Origin: an uncultured Collinsella sp.
GTDB lineage: Bacteria; Actinomycetota; Coriobacteriia; Coriobacteriales; Coriobacteriaceae
NCBI GenBank assembly: GCA_900546115.1
Contig: URBQ01000018.1
Location: 1-52,026 of the forward strand
Length of the DNA stretch: 52,026 nt
Direction: 5' to 3'
Shown here: positions 22,922 to 30,890 of the stretch, in pieces
Layout: each line of letters starts with the position of its first letter
Position numbering within the stretch: position 1 is the first letter of the stretch
The notes under the pieces: model-generated
What the model saw: only the letters and a program-made list of their open reading frames with translations
What the model was told of the DNA's origin: nothing
The model's database searches: none
Made by a program: the position numbers and the translations under genes

Positions 22922-24055
22922 TTACAGGTACTTGCGCCAGTCGTCGTCATCCTCGTCATCCTCGGCAGCGGCCTGAGCCTGCTCGGCGGCACGGGCGGCT
23001 GCGGCGCGGGCGGCAACCTGAGCATAGGACTCCTCGTTTCGCTCGGGGAAGTTTGCCAGCACGTGCTCGAATTTGGCGAAGTCCTCGTCCCAGCGCGTAG
23101 AGGGCACGGCAAAGAAGACCTGCTTGACCTTGAAGTCGCCCGATGCGAGCTCCTTGCGGAAGAGCTCGGCCACGGCCTCGGCATCAAAGCCGTTGTTGTC
23201 GCAGCCCCATGCGCCCAGCACGAGCTTCTCGCGACCCAACTCGTCGCAGATGGCGAGCACAAAGCGAATGCGGTCGCGCAGGGCATCCAGCAGAGCATCG
23301 TCGCTCACGCGATACTCCTGGCGGGCGCGCTTAACGTTGGGCGCGGCGGCCACGATCACGTCGGCGTATGCATGCACGTGGTTGCGGTCGAAGCGCACCG
23401 CAGGCACCACTAGGGCACGGTTACGATAGAGCTCGCAGTTGATGTTGCGACGACGGTTCTCGCCGTACCACTTACGCTGCCTATCGAGAACGTTGTACAG
23501 ATACGAATCGGCGCACAGCGTGGCCTCCTGGCCCAGATAACCCTGAATATATCCACCGCCCGGATTGGTAAACGAGGCAAAGGCGAGCACGGCCATGTCG
23601 CAGAACTGCGCATAGCCGCGACCGTTATCGAGGATTGCCTGCGTGGCGGAGGCATCAAGCACAGTGACCTCGGGCAGGACCGGAGCGGGCTCCTCAGCAG
23701 GCGCGGACTCAGCTTCGGCGATTTCCTCGGCAGGCTCCTCGACGGGCTCGGGCGCCGCCTCGGTCTCGGGCGCTGCCTCGACCTCGGCAGTCTCCGCGTT
23801 CTCGACGTCCTCGGCGACCTGCTCTTCGGGGGCCACAGCACTCTGAACCTTGGCCTTCATCGCCGCGACAAAGCCGGCAGGCATACCGTCAAACTCGCGA
23901 ACACCGGCAAGCGAACGCTCGATATCCTTGGCGCACGCTTCGGACACAGTTGCCACGTGACGCTCGGCGGCCTTGGCACGGGCCTCGCGCTTGGGATTGG
24001 GCTGACCCGCTCGGTTGGACCTGCGGTTACGGTTCCTGTTGTCGACGTCTGCCAT
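22922..24055 (-). CDS. TIGR02452 family (microbial PARG-like) protein
   Basis: 377-aa protein. The C-terminal two-thirds match the TIGR02452 / bacterial poly(ADP-ribose) glycohydrolase macrodomain family: AVLAFASFTNPGGGYIQG near residue 155-171, ADSYLYNVL, ADVIVAAAPN, and LVLGAWGCDNNGFD. The PARG signature normally reads QEE; here Q176-E177-A178, so the second Glu, catalytic in characterised PARGs, is Ala. A Glu/Ala/Pro-rich acidic linker (about 75-127) separates a basic N-terminal segment from the macrodomain, and the C-terminus is strongly acidic. The ATG at 24055 has AAAGG upstream. It may bind rather than cut ADP-ribose. Confidence 0.82.
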   Translation of the reverse strand: MADVDNRNRNRRSNRAGQPNPKREARAKAAERHVATVSEACAKDIERSLAGVREFDGMPAGFVAAMKAKVQSAVAPEEQVAEDVENAETAEVEAAPETEAAPEPVEEPAEEIAEAESAPAEEPAPVLPEVTVLDASATQAILDNGRGYAQFCDMAVLAFASFTNPGGGYIQGYLGQEATLCADSYLYNVLDRQRKWYGENRRRNINCELYRNRALVVPAVRFDRNHVHAYADVIVAAAPNVKRARQEYRVSDDALLDALRDRIRFVLAICDELGREKLVLGAWGCDNNGFDAEAVAELFRKELASGDFKVKQVFFAVPSTRWDEDFAKFEHVLANFPERNEESYAQVAARAAAARAAEQAQAAAEDDEDDDDWRKYL

Positions 24056-24120
24056 ACGTGGCCACCTTTCCTGTCGCTGCCGCTATCGGCTTTTCCCATC
24101 CATGATACCCCGCCGCGCAC

Positions 24121-24147
24121 AAAAAAGACGGCCCCGAAGGACCGCCT
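24121..24147 (-). terminator. terminator of BI-1/YccA gene
   Basis: Minus-strand GGCGGTCC / GGGCCGTC stem (two G-U pairs) with a TTCG loop and T6 tail. Confidence 0.75.
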
Positions 24148-24195
24148 TTCGCATCGTTTTACCGTGTCCGGCAGGAAGCATCGCAATGCCGCGCT

Positions 24196-24891
24196 TTAAT
24201 CGCGACGGCCGAGGATGTTCAGAATGCGCAGGAACACGTTGATAATGTCCACGAACAGGTTGGATGCCATGAGCACGGCGTTGGGCAGCGTGGGCGGCAC
24301 CGTCGTTGCCACATAGGTGTCGTAGCCGATGAAGCCGGCGAACACCACGATCACGATCAGGTCGGTGATGGACTGCGAAACGCCCATGAACATCAGCACG
24401 ATCTCGACCAGAATCGTGGCAAGCAGGATGCCAAAACCAATGCCATACACACGCTGGAAGAACTTGGGGAAGGTCACGCCCAAGGCGCCAAAGACAAAGG
24501 TGATGGCGGCCGTGGCGATAAAGGCGGTGTTAATGGTAGGCAGGTCGTAGTTGGCAAGACCAAACGACGCCGTCAGGCCAAAGGTGCTCGCAAAGACCAC
24601 GTAGCCCACGAGTGACAGGCCCACGGACTGTTTGCTGGCAGCAGCCGACATCATGACCATGCCGACGATGGTCAAAATAAATGAGCCAAAGACCAGCGGC
24701 AAAGCGGCGCCGCTCATCATCATGCGCGCAAACGACATGGTGCTCGTAAAGTAAACACCGGCGCCCATGGCGCAAAAGCCCAAAAAGATCAGAGCAGACA
24801 TGACAAGGTTGTACGCGCGCGGCGACATCTCCTTGGCACGGCTTGCGCCGGTCTCGATGGGGCCATTCTGATAGCCCTGGATATCGTTCAT
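24196..24891 (-). CDS. Bax inhibitor-1/YccA family membrane protein
   Basis: 231-aa integral membrane protein of the BI-1/YccA (TMBIM) family, whose bacterial members include pH-sensitive Ca2+ leak channels and an FtsH-associated protein. Seven hydrophobic segments are visible from about residue 28 to the C-terminus. The family-type SLVGYVVFASTFGLTASFGLA and the aspartate in FAGFIGYDTYVA fit the conserved core, and the C-terminus ends NVFLRILNILGRRD. The ATG at 24891 follows GAAAGGACG. Monocistronic, with its own terminator. Confidence 0.88.
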   Translation of the reverse strand: MNDIQGYQNGPIETGASRAKEMSPRAYNLVMSALIFLGFCAMGAGVYFTSTMSFARMMMSGAALPLVFGSFILTIVGMVMMSAAASKQSVGLSLVGYVVFASTFGLTASFGLANYDLPTINTAFIATAAITFVFGALGVTFPKFFQRVYGIGFGILLATILVEIVLMFMGVSQSITDLIVIVVFAGFIGYDTYVATTVPPTLPNAVLMASNLFVDIINVFLRILNILGRRD

Positions 24892-24971
24892 AATTTCGTC
24901 CTTTCAAAAAGCACCGCGACGGCGCCGTAGCTGACAAGTTTCCTGCCATTGTACCCGAACGCCACGCGTTC

Positions 24972-25310
24972 TTACCTGCGGCGCCCGCTCTCGAGTGTTC
25001 GGTCGAACGCCCACACCCACCAACGCATCACGTGTGCCTGCGAGCCGTCCGCCCGCTCGCGCGTCTGGTCCTCCAGATACAACTCGGTCGCGTGCCCGCC
25101 AAAACGCACCTTATAGGTTGCCGTACGAATGCCGTGAACCGTCAGGCCAAACCCAGTGGTCGAGACAATCTCGTCAATCGTAAAGCAACGACCGTCGACC
25201 CAGCAGACGGTGACCGGCACGACCTGTCCGCCCGCGAGGATGCGAGCCACGACGTCCACATACTGCTTGTGCACGCGCCGAGTTTTGCCATCTGTCTGTC
25301 GATATTCCAT
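24972..25310 (-). CDS. small conserved-looking hypothetical protein
   Basis: 112-aa basic protein starting MEYRQTDGKTRRVHKQYVDV from the ATG at 25310, which has AGGAGAC directly upstream. No membrane segment. Its pattern of short beta-type stretches (VVPVTVCWVDGRCFTIDEIV, YKVRFGGHATELYLED, VMRWWVWAFDRTL) resembles small actinobacterial beta-barrel domains of the DUF6504 kind, but this is a loose likeness. Not linked by spacing to neighbours; function unknown. Confidence 0.6.
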   Translation of the reverse strand: MEYRQTDGKTRRVHKQYVDVVARILAGGQVVPVTVCWVDGRCFTIDEIVSTTGFGLTVHGIRTATYKVRFGGHATELYLEDQTRERADGSQAHVMRWWVWAFDRTLESGRRR

Positions 25311-25504
25311 GTCTCCTATTATCGAACGCATGTTTGCATATTGTAAAGCGAACAGACTGTGGTTTTGGGGTGTTGGGGCGCGCGCATGTGTCCGCATGGC
25401 GTGTTAGCAAAAAGAACACCCGCGGTCAACAGGGATAATATTCAATTTTAGTGCCAAAAAATTCACTGCTCCCATCAGAACTCGGTAAAGAAACCCGCAG
25501 GAGG

Positions 25505-25519
25505 TGATACGATTTATCA
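25505..25519 (+). promoter_or_regulatory. pit promoter with overlapping dyad
   Basis: TGATACGAT forms an extended -10 (TACGAT at 25508-25513). The same bases are part of the dyad TGATA-CGATT-TATCA (25505-25519), a possible operator. About 45 nt before the pit ATG. Confidence 0.4.
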
Positions 25520-25560
25520 TGTTTCTGTAACGTGCCTGCAAACTTCGAGAAAGCCCATAT

Positions 25561-26610
25561 ATGGACGTAACGTTCTCAACCTTCCTCGGCCAACTTGTGT
25601 CGAACCCAGTCCTTGCCGTCACCGTGATCCTCGCGCTCGGCGCCATCTTCGTCAATGGATGGACCGACGCACCCAACGCCATCGCGACCTGCGTCACTAC
25701 GCGTTGCATGCCCGCCCGCGCCGCCATTCTCATGAGTGCCGCATTCAACTTCCTCGGCGTGCTCATCATGACGCACTTTAACGCGAGCGTCGCCAACACC
25801 ATCTCCCATATTGTCGACTTTGGCGGAAACAGTACCATGGCGCTCGCCTGCCTGTGCGCGGCGCTGTTCTCCATCGTCGTCTACGGCGCCACAGCGTCGC
25901 GTTTTGGCATCCCCACCTCGCAAAGCCACAGCCTTATCGCCGGCCTGACCGGTGCCGCCATCGCCCTCGGCGGTGCGAGCAGCGTCAACGTCCACGAGTG
26001 GATGAAGGTCATCTACGGCCTGGCGCTCTCCATCGGCCTGGGCTTTGTCATGGGCTGGGTCCTGTGCAAGCTCGTCTCGATTCTTTTCGCCGCCGCCAAC
26101 AGGCGACGTGCCAATGTCTTCTTTAAATACGCTCAGATCGCGAGCGCTGCGGCCATGAGCTTTATGCACGGCGCGCAGGATGGACAGAAGTTCATCGGCG
26201 TGCTCTTTTTAGGCGTGGCCTTTGCCAGCGGCCAGACGAGCGTCGGCGATGCCGGCATCCCCATCTGGATTATGCTGCTATGCTCGGCCACCATGGGCAT
26301 CGGCACCAGCGTGGGCGGCGAGCGCATCATCAAGTCCGTTGGCCAGAGCATGGTCAAGCTCGAAAAGTACCAGGGCTTCTCCGCCGACCTGGCGGGCGCC
26401 GCGAACCTGCTGCTTGCCACCCTTACCGGCATCCCCGTGTCCTCCACGCACATCAAGACCTGCGCCATCATGGGCGTCGGCGCCGTCAAGCGCCTTTCGG
26501 CCATCAACTTCGGCGTCGTCAAGGACATGATGTTCACCTGGTTCTTCACCTTCCCCGCCTGCGGACTCATCAGCTTTGTCATGGCCAAGCTGTTCATGAT
26601 GTTCATCTAG
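25561..26610 (+). CDS. pit: Inorganic phosphate transporter, PiT family
   Basis: 349-aa PiT-family low-affinity metal-phosphate/H+ symporter with about ten hydrophobic segments. The duplicated signature is visible: FVNGWTDAPNAIATCV near residue 31 and SFMHGAQDGQKFIGV near 200, with GIPTSQSHSLIAGLTGAA and GIPVSSTHIKTCAIMGVG as the paired re-entrant regions. The ATG at 25561 follows GAGAAAG. The DUF47 gene downstream is a common partner, so the two probably form an operon. Together with pstSCAB this gives the cell two phosphate uptake routes in one window. Confidence 0.93.
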   Translation: MDVTFSTFLGQLVSNPVLAVTVILALGAIFVNGWTDAPNAIATCVTTRCMPARAAILMSAAFNFLGVLIMTHFNASVANTISHIVDFGGNSTMALACLCAALFSIVVYGATASRFGIPTSQSHSLIAGLTGAAIALGGASSVNVHEWMKVIYGLALSIGLGFVMGWVLCKLVSILFAAANRRRANVFFKYAQIASAAAMSFMHGAQDGQKFIGVLFLGVAFASGQTSVGDAGIPIWIMLLCSATMGIGTSVGGERIIKSVGQSMVKLEKYQGFSADLAGAANLLLATLTGIPVSSTHIKTCAIMGVGAVKRLSAINFGVVKDMMFTWFFTFPACGLISFVMAKLFMMFI

Positions 26611-26677
26611 TCAAAACGAGCGTCCATCCGGACCGCAAAACTTCGCCCACCCGTCTTCGCCTCGAAAGGACCCACTC

Positions 26678-27301
26678 ATGGCAAAGAAACCCGATTCGTT
26701 CTACTTTGACAACTACGTCGCCTGCGCCGACCTTGCCGTCCAGGCCGCCGAGCTGCTTACCAAGATTTTCGAGAACTTCGATCCCGCGAAGATTCACGAT
26801 ATGCTCGACAAGATGCACGCGATCGAGCATGCGGCCGACAAGAAGCACCATGAGCTTGAGGACGCCCTGCTCACGGCCTTTATCACCCCGCTTGAGCGCG
26901 AGGACCTGGATCTGATGAGCTGCTCGCTCGACACCGTGCTCGACCGTATCGAGGGCGTCGTGCAGCGCGTCTACTTCACCAACATCCAGAGCATCCATCC
27001 CGACGCCATCGTCATCGCCCACAAGGTGACCGACGCCTGCCGCGCCATGAAGGACCTGATGGTCGAGCTGCCTAACTACCGCAAGTCCAAGACGCTGCGC
27101 GAGCTCGTCATCCAGATCAACACCATCGAGTCCGAGGCCGACGAGCTCTATATCAACGCCATGCGTAACCTGCACGTTAACGGCAAGGACCCGCTCGAGG
27201 TCATCGCTTGGCGTGACGTGTACGCCTTCCTGGAGTACTGCGCCGACTGCTGCGAGAATGTGGCCGATGTCGTGGATTCGATTGTCATGAAGAACAGTTA
27301 A
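26678..27301 (+). CDS. DUF47 / PhoU-like family protein
   Basis: 207-aa all-helical DUF47 (PhoU-related, TIGR00153-like) protein, the usual cytoplasmic partner of Pit transporters, thought to regulate them. Helical heptads such as IHDMLDKMHAIEHAADKKHHELEDALLTAF, ITPLEREDLDLM, and the metal-site-like EADELY and EYCADCCENVADVVDSIV match the family. The ATG at 26678 has GAAAGGA upstream. It starts 67 nt after pit on the same strand and ends in a large inverted repeat. Confidence 0.9.
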   Translation: MAKKPDSFYFDNYVACADLAVQAAELLTKIFENFDPAKIHDMLDKMHAIEHAADKKHHELEDALLTAFITPLEREDLDLMSCSLDTVLDRIEGVVQRVYFTNIQSIHPDAIVIAHKVTDACRAMKDLMVELPNYRKSKTLRELVIQINTIESEADELYINAMRNLHVNGKDPLEVIAWRDVYAFLEYCADCCENVADVVDSIVMKNS

Positions 27302-27306
27302 TTGGG

Positions 27307-27414
27307 GGTACGTGTCCCGGCGGCGAAGGGCCGGCCACGGTTTGCTTTCTCACTCCGGCTGCTTTGCAGAGTCGTTCGAAAGTAAACCGTGGCCGGCCCT
27401 TCGCCTTACGTACC
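27307..27414. repeat. large inverted repeat (element B) after DUF47 gene
   Basis: Arms 27307-27349 and 27378-27414 share GGTACGT at the outer ends and then a 28-nt block beginning GGCGAAGGGCC with one mismatch, ending CTTTC toward the 28-nt loop. The left arm has 6-7 extra bases. Inner arm and flank resemble element A at 13497-13625. It may act as a terminator for pit-DUF47, though no U-tract follows. Confidence 0.6.
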
Positions 27415-27420
27415 ACCATT

Positions 27421-27540
27421 GGGAACTTTGGCTGATAGATTTAGCGCGATGGGGGTTTGGCTGAAGGGACCTATGGTACCCGTTCGGACACTTTGGCCCT
27501 TGATGAGCGTTTGGCTGATTGCTGTTTTGGGTACTGTTTG
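27421..27540 (+). other. G/T-rich leader with repeated TTTGGCTGA
   Basis: TTTGGCTGA occurs three times (near 27427, 27458 and 27510), with further TTTGGG and ACTTTGG variants, between element B and the nitroreductase gene. Composition is unlike the rest of the window. No ORF or promoter is clear. Confidence 0.4.
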
Positions 27541-27584
27541 GGTTACTTTGGGTTTGTTTGATTTTTAATTGTTGGAGGGCTTGC

Positions 27585-28115
27585 ATGTCGTATTTGGATC
27601 TGGCTCGGGGTCGTTATTCTTGTCGCGAGTTTGAGGATCGTTCTGTTGAGCAGGCTGTGGTGGATGCCATTGTTGAGGCTGGGCGTATTGCTCCTTCTGC
27701 TTGTAATAATCATCCAGCCCGTGTGATGGTGCTGGATACGCCTGAGCTGTTGGAGAAGGCTGCTGCTTGTCAGCCTCGGTTTGCTCGTGATGGGTCTATC
27801 TTTGGAGCTCCGCTTGTCTTCCTTATTTGCAGCGTTACCGATGATGCTTGGGTACGCCCGTATGACCAGATGAATTCCAGTGAAATCGATACGTCCATCG
27901 TGTGCGACCAGATGATGATGGAGGCCACCGAGCAGGGCCTGGGAACGTGCTGGGTATGCCATTTTAAGCCTGAGGTGGCACAGGAGCAGTTCAATCTGCC
28001 CAAGGGCGTCTATCCCTATCACATGCTCGTCTGTGGCTATCCCGCCGACCACATCGCCGATCCCGAGCATCGCGAGGCCCGCACTATTCCCCTCTCCAAC
28101 TTCCTCCTCAAGTAG
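27585..28115 (+). CDS. Nitroreductase family protein
   Basis: 176-aa FMN-dependent nitroreductase-like protein. RGRYSCREFEDRSV near residue 8 fits the FMN phosphate-binding start of the fold, followed by AGRIAPSACNNHPARVMVLD, then the dimer-interface helix DTSIVCDQMMMEATEQGLGTCWV and the end segment MLVCGYPAD. It is at the short end for the family and Cys-rich. The ATG at 27585 has TTGGAGGG upstream. Codon use changes sharply inside the gene: the first 75 or so codons favour T-ending codons (GCT, CGT, TCT, GTT), the rest the GC-rich codons of the neighbours. Confidence 0.87.
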   Translation: MSYLDLARGRYSCREFEDRSVEQAVVDAIVEAGRIAPSACNNHPARVMVLDTPELLEKAAACQPRFARDGSIFGAPLVFLICSVTDDAWVRPYDQMNSSEIDTSIVCDQMMMEATEQGLGTCWVCHFKPEVAQEQFNLPKGVYPYHMLVCGYPADHIADPEHREARTIPLSNFLLK

Positions 28116-28158
28116 TTTTTAGACATACCTTAAAATCTACCTTTTACCACGCGCCCTT

Positions 28159-28200
28159 CGCCGAGTTCTGTCCTATCGCATGCAGAGCTCGGCGTTTTGT
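28159..28200 (+). terminator. nitroreductase terminator
   Basis: Perfect stem CGCCGAGTTCTG/CAGAGCTCGGCG (one internal mismatch), 12-nt loop, then TTTTG. Confidence 0.8.
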
Positions 28201-28221
28201 TTCCCAACCCGTATACAGCCA

Positions 28222-28250
28222 CAAAAAAGGAGCCCGCAGGTGCGAGCTCC
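28222..28250 (-). terminator. divIVA terminator
   Basis: Minus-strand GGAGCTCGC/GCGGGCTCC stem with 4-nt loop, then T6. Confidence 0.85.
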
Positions 28251-28280
28251 TCTTAAGGACACTAGATTGTAGCTCTGATG

Positions 28281-28955
28281 CTAGTCCAGGTCGTCGGCAG
28301 CAAAGTTGTCGATCGGGGCAAAGGGATCGGCCACGGGGACAACCGGGTCAGCGACGGGCAGCGGCTCGGCGGGAACAGTCACCGCAGGAGAAGCGGCAGA
28401 ACCGACCGGCGTGGAGGCCATGAGGTCGCCCGGGAAGGAGTTCTGGGCATCGTCCATGAAGTGCTGGATGAGCTTGAGATACTCGGCCTTGAACTCCTCA
28501 CGGGAAGCCTTGAGACGATCGATCTCCTCGAGCTCGGCCTGCTTTTCGGTCAGAGCCTGGCGGATAACCTCGCGGGCCTTGGCGTCAGCCTCGTTGCGGA
28601 TACGCTCAGCATTCTCGTTGGCATCGTTGACGATGGTCTCAGCGGTCTGCTGGGCAGCGATCAGGGCAGCGGAAATCTGGCGCTCCTGAGCGGAGAAGTC
28701 AGGGGCGGGAGCAGCCACGGGGGCGGCAGGAACGGCTTGGGCGGTGGCATCCTGAGCCTGGGCAAGCTGAGCCTGCGCATCGGCAAGCTGCTGCTCGGTA
28801 GCAGTCAGACGACCCTTAAGGTCGACGATCTTAGCGAGCATAGCGTCAACCTCGGAGGACAGTGTCTCCAAGAAGACGTCGACCTCGGCAGGATCGTAGC
28901 CACGCTTGGCCTCAGAGAAAGTCTGAGCCTGGATGTCTGCAGGGGTAATAGCCAT
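28281..28955 (-). CDS. divIVA: DivIVA domain protein
   Basis: 224-aa DivIVA/Wag31-type protein that marks curved membrane and organises growth or division sites. The N-terminal ITPADIQAQTFSEAKRGYDPAEVDVFLETL is the lipid-binding DivIVA motif; two coiled-coil stretches (about 33-70 and 88-160) follow, separated by an Ala/Pro linker, and the C-terminus is Pro/Ala/Asp-rich. The ATG at 28955 has AGGAG upstream. It is the last gene of the yggS-sepF-yggT-divIVA block downstream of ftsZ and ends at a strong terminator. Confidence 0.92.
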   Translation of the reverse strand: MAITPADIQAQTFSEAKRGYDPAEVDVFLETLSSEVDAMLAKIVDLKGRLTATEQQLADAQAQLAQAQDATAQAVPAAPVAAPAPDFSAQERQISAALIAAQQTAETIVNDANENAERIRNEADAKAREVIRQALTEKQAELEEIDRLKASREEFKAEYLKLIQHFMDDAQNSFPGDLMASTPVGSAASPAVTVPAEPLPVADPVVPVADPFAPIDNFAADDLD

Positions 28956-29016
28956 AACAAGTCTCCTTTTTCATCGCCTCGGCGCTACACGCCCGACGTA
29001 AGTTACTAAGTCAGTT

Positions 29017-29298
29017 CTACACGAGTATACCTATAAGAAGCTGCAGAACCAGCCTCTGCACCAACTGTAACGCAATAATCGCAACGACCGGCGAAAAATC
29101 GATACCGCCCATCGGCGGGATGAAACGACGGAACAGGTTGAGCCACGGACCGCACACGCTATCAAGCACCGCGGCAATATCCTGAAGCAAACCACCCTGC
29201 TTCATGGGAATCCACGTCATAAAGCAGTAGACGACAATGAGCGTGGAATAGAAGTTGAACAGCGTGTTGACCAGCTGGACGATAGTGTAGATGTTGAT
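29017..29298 (-). CDS. yggT: YggT family membrane protein with AUC start
   Basis: 93-aa YggT-family protein with two membrane segments (about residues 6-27 and 70-92) around a conserved amphipathic loop with RFIPPMGGIDFSPVVA. Such proteins sit next to sepF and divIVA in many bacteria and are implicated in division or osmotic tolerance. The first ATG (29220) would remove the first membrane segment and has no ribosome site. In frame upstream the only codon properly spaced from GAGGAG (6 nt) is ATC at 29298; ATT at 29304 touches it. A non-canonical AUC or AUU start is therefore inferred. It begins 21 nt after the sepF stop. Confidence 0.8.
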   Translation of the reverse strand: MNIYTIVQLVNTLFNFYSTLIVVYCFMTWIPMKQGGLLQDIAAVLDSVCGPWLNLFRRFIPPMGGIDFSPVVAIIALQLVQRLVLQLLIGILV

Positions 29299-29319
29299 GG
29301 GAATCTCCTCGTCTTGTCT

Positions 29320-30042
29320 TTACTTAAGGTAGCCGTCGGCACGAAGCTTCTTGAGATCGGAATCTTTGACCTCGCAACCGGCGGGCAGCACCATGAACAC
29401 GCGGTCGCCTACCTCCTTGACCGTGGCGCCCAGACCGCAGGCAAAGCCGTAAGAGAAGTCCAAGACGCGCTTGGCAACTTCAGTGCGTACGCCCACAAAA
29501 ATCAGTGCGACAGGCTGCTTGGTGCGAACGCGGCGCACCACGGTCTCCACGTCGTCATAGCTCTCGGGGCGCAGGACATAGGCCGGCAGCTGCGGTGTGG
29601 CGTTGATGATATTGCTCGCATAGGCCGAGGCATCGCTCGGTGCAGGCGCGGGCGCAGCGGCGGCACGGGCGCGGGTGTTCTCGGCGTAGCTAGACGGCGT
29701 GTCATAGGCACCAGGACGATAACCGCTCGCAACACTGTCCTGCGAGCGCGAAGGCGGGTTATACGTTGTGGCATGGCGAGAGTCATCGCCGACCAGCTGA
29801 CCGGAGCGCGTATACACGGCAACCGACTCAGCTTCACCGCGGCGCGTCTGACCAAGCAGGCCGTTGCTCGGCTCGTCTTGGGTGTAGAAGCCCTCGCCCG
29901 AAGCACCGCTGTAGCCGTTGCCCTGATAACTATCGTCATAGCCGTCATCGTAGCCGTAGTCGTCGTCCTGGCCATAACCCTGGTCGTAACCCTGCTGGCC
30001 GCCCAGGTGCATCTTATTTTTAATCTCGTCAAGGAAGCCCAT
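29320..30042 (-). CDS. sepF: Cell division protein SepF
   Basis: 240-aa SepF, which tethers FtsZ to the membrane. MGFLDEIKNKMHL at the N-terminus is the amphipathic membrane-binding helix; residues about 15-60 are Gly/Tyr/Asp-rich and low complexity; a long linker with Ala/Pro follows; the SepF domain (PAYVLRPESYDDVETVVRRV to the FVGVRTEVAKRVLDFSYGFACGLG and VFMVLPAG strands) fills the last 95 residues. With ftsA absent from the cluster it is probably the main FtsZ anchor. The ATG at 30042 has GAGAGGAC upstream. Confidence 0.93.
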   Translation of the reverse strand: MGFLDEIKNKMHLGGQQGYDQGYGQDDDYGYDDGYDDSYQGNGYSGASGEGFYTQDEPSNGLLGQTRRGEAESVAVYTRSGQLVGDDSRHATTYNPPSRSQDSVASGYRPGAYDTPSSYAENTRARAAAAPAPAPSDASAYASNIINATPQLPAYVLRPESYDDVETVVRRVRTKQPVALIFVGVRTEVAKRVLDFSYGFACGLGATVKEVGDRVFMVLPAGCEVKDSDLKKLRADGYLK

Positions 30043-30102
30043 GGTTGTGTCCTCTCGCGGTTTAGTGCAGGCGCCCCGATAATCAGTGCGCACTTCAGAG
30101 CC

Positions 30103-30840
30103 TTATTTTACTGCAAACTCCGGGCTAAATACTACCCTGCCCAGGCGAACGAGCGTAGAGCCCTCCTCAAGGGCAGGCTCAAAGTCCTCGCTCATGCCGC
30201 AGGAAAGCTCAGGCAGGTTCAAATCGGGATGCGCCGCCTCCAGCTCATCCCTCAGCTCACGAAGCCCCGCAAAGGTGCGGCGTGCCACATCCTTATTCCC
30301 CCGGGGCGCCATAGTCATAAGCCCCTGCACGCAAATTCCCTCAAGTTCCGCAAGCTCACCCGCGGCGGCGCGAATCTCATCGGGCGAAAAGCCTCCCTTC
30401 GACTCCTCACCACTCACATTGACCTCAATGAGCACACGCTGGGGGCCGGCGAGCTCGCCTGCCTCAATCTTGCGGACAGCACGGCTCGAGATCGCCTGCG
30501 CCAGATGCAGCGAACCCACCGAGTGAATCAGCTCGGCTGAGCCCAGCACCGCATTGATCTTATTGGTCTGCAGGTTGCCGATCATATCGAAGCGCACCTC
30601 GGGCAGCTCCGGATGCTCCGCCAGACCCGTGAGCTTGCGAACCAGCTCCTGCGGGCGGTTCTCGGCAAAATGGCGATACCCCGCCTGGATGGCGGCAACG
30701 GTCTCATCGACACCAACGGTCTTGGACACGGCAATGAGGCTCGCGGCGTCGTGGGGACGGCCTGCGCGATCGAGCGCCGCATAAAAACGTTCCAGAATCT
30801 GCTCGCGGCGAGCGCGCATCAAGTCCAAATAGTTATCCAT
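30103..30840 (-). CDS. YggS family PLP-homeostasis protein
   Basis: 245-aa YggS/PLPBP family protein, which binds PLP and maintains vitamin B6 and amino-acid balance without known catalysis. The PLP lysine lies in LIAVSKTVGVDET (about residue 37), followed by FAENRPQELV, FDMIGNLQTNKI, LIEVNVSGEESKGGF and the phosphate-binding LSCGMSEDFEPALEEGSTLVRLG. The ATG at 30840 has GGAGGCG upstream. It normally stands between pgeF and sepF; here the pst operon separates it from pgeF, and a terminator lies directly upstream. Confidence 0.93.
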   Translation of the reverse strand: MDNYLDLMRARREQILERFYAALDRAGRPHDAASLIAVSKTVGVDETVAAIQAGYRHFAENRPQELVRKLTGLAEHPELPEVRFDMIGNLQTNKINAVLGSAELIHSVGSLHLAQAISSRAVRKIEAGELAGPQRVLIEVNVSGEESKGGFSPDEIRAAAGELAELEGICVQGLMTMAPRGNKDVARRTFAGLRELRDELEAAHPDLNLPELSCGMSEDFEPALEEGSTLVRLGRVVFSPEFAVK

Positions 30841-30890
30841 TGCCAATCGCCTCCGCTGACGGCCAAACAAGTAGTCCCATGCTAACGCAA

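Noticed and set aside
29017..29220. yggT starting at the first ATG (67 aa)
   Set aside because: It would cut off the first membrane segment and has no Shine-Dalgarno, whereas the upstream frame is YggT-like and has one.
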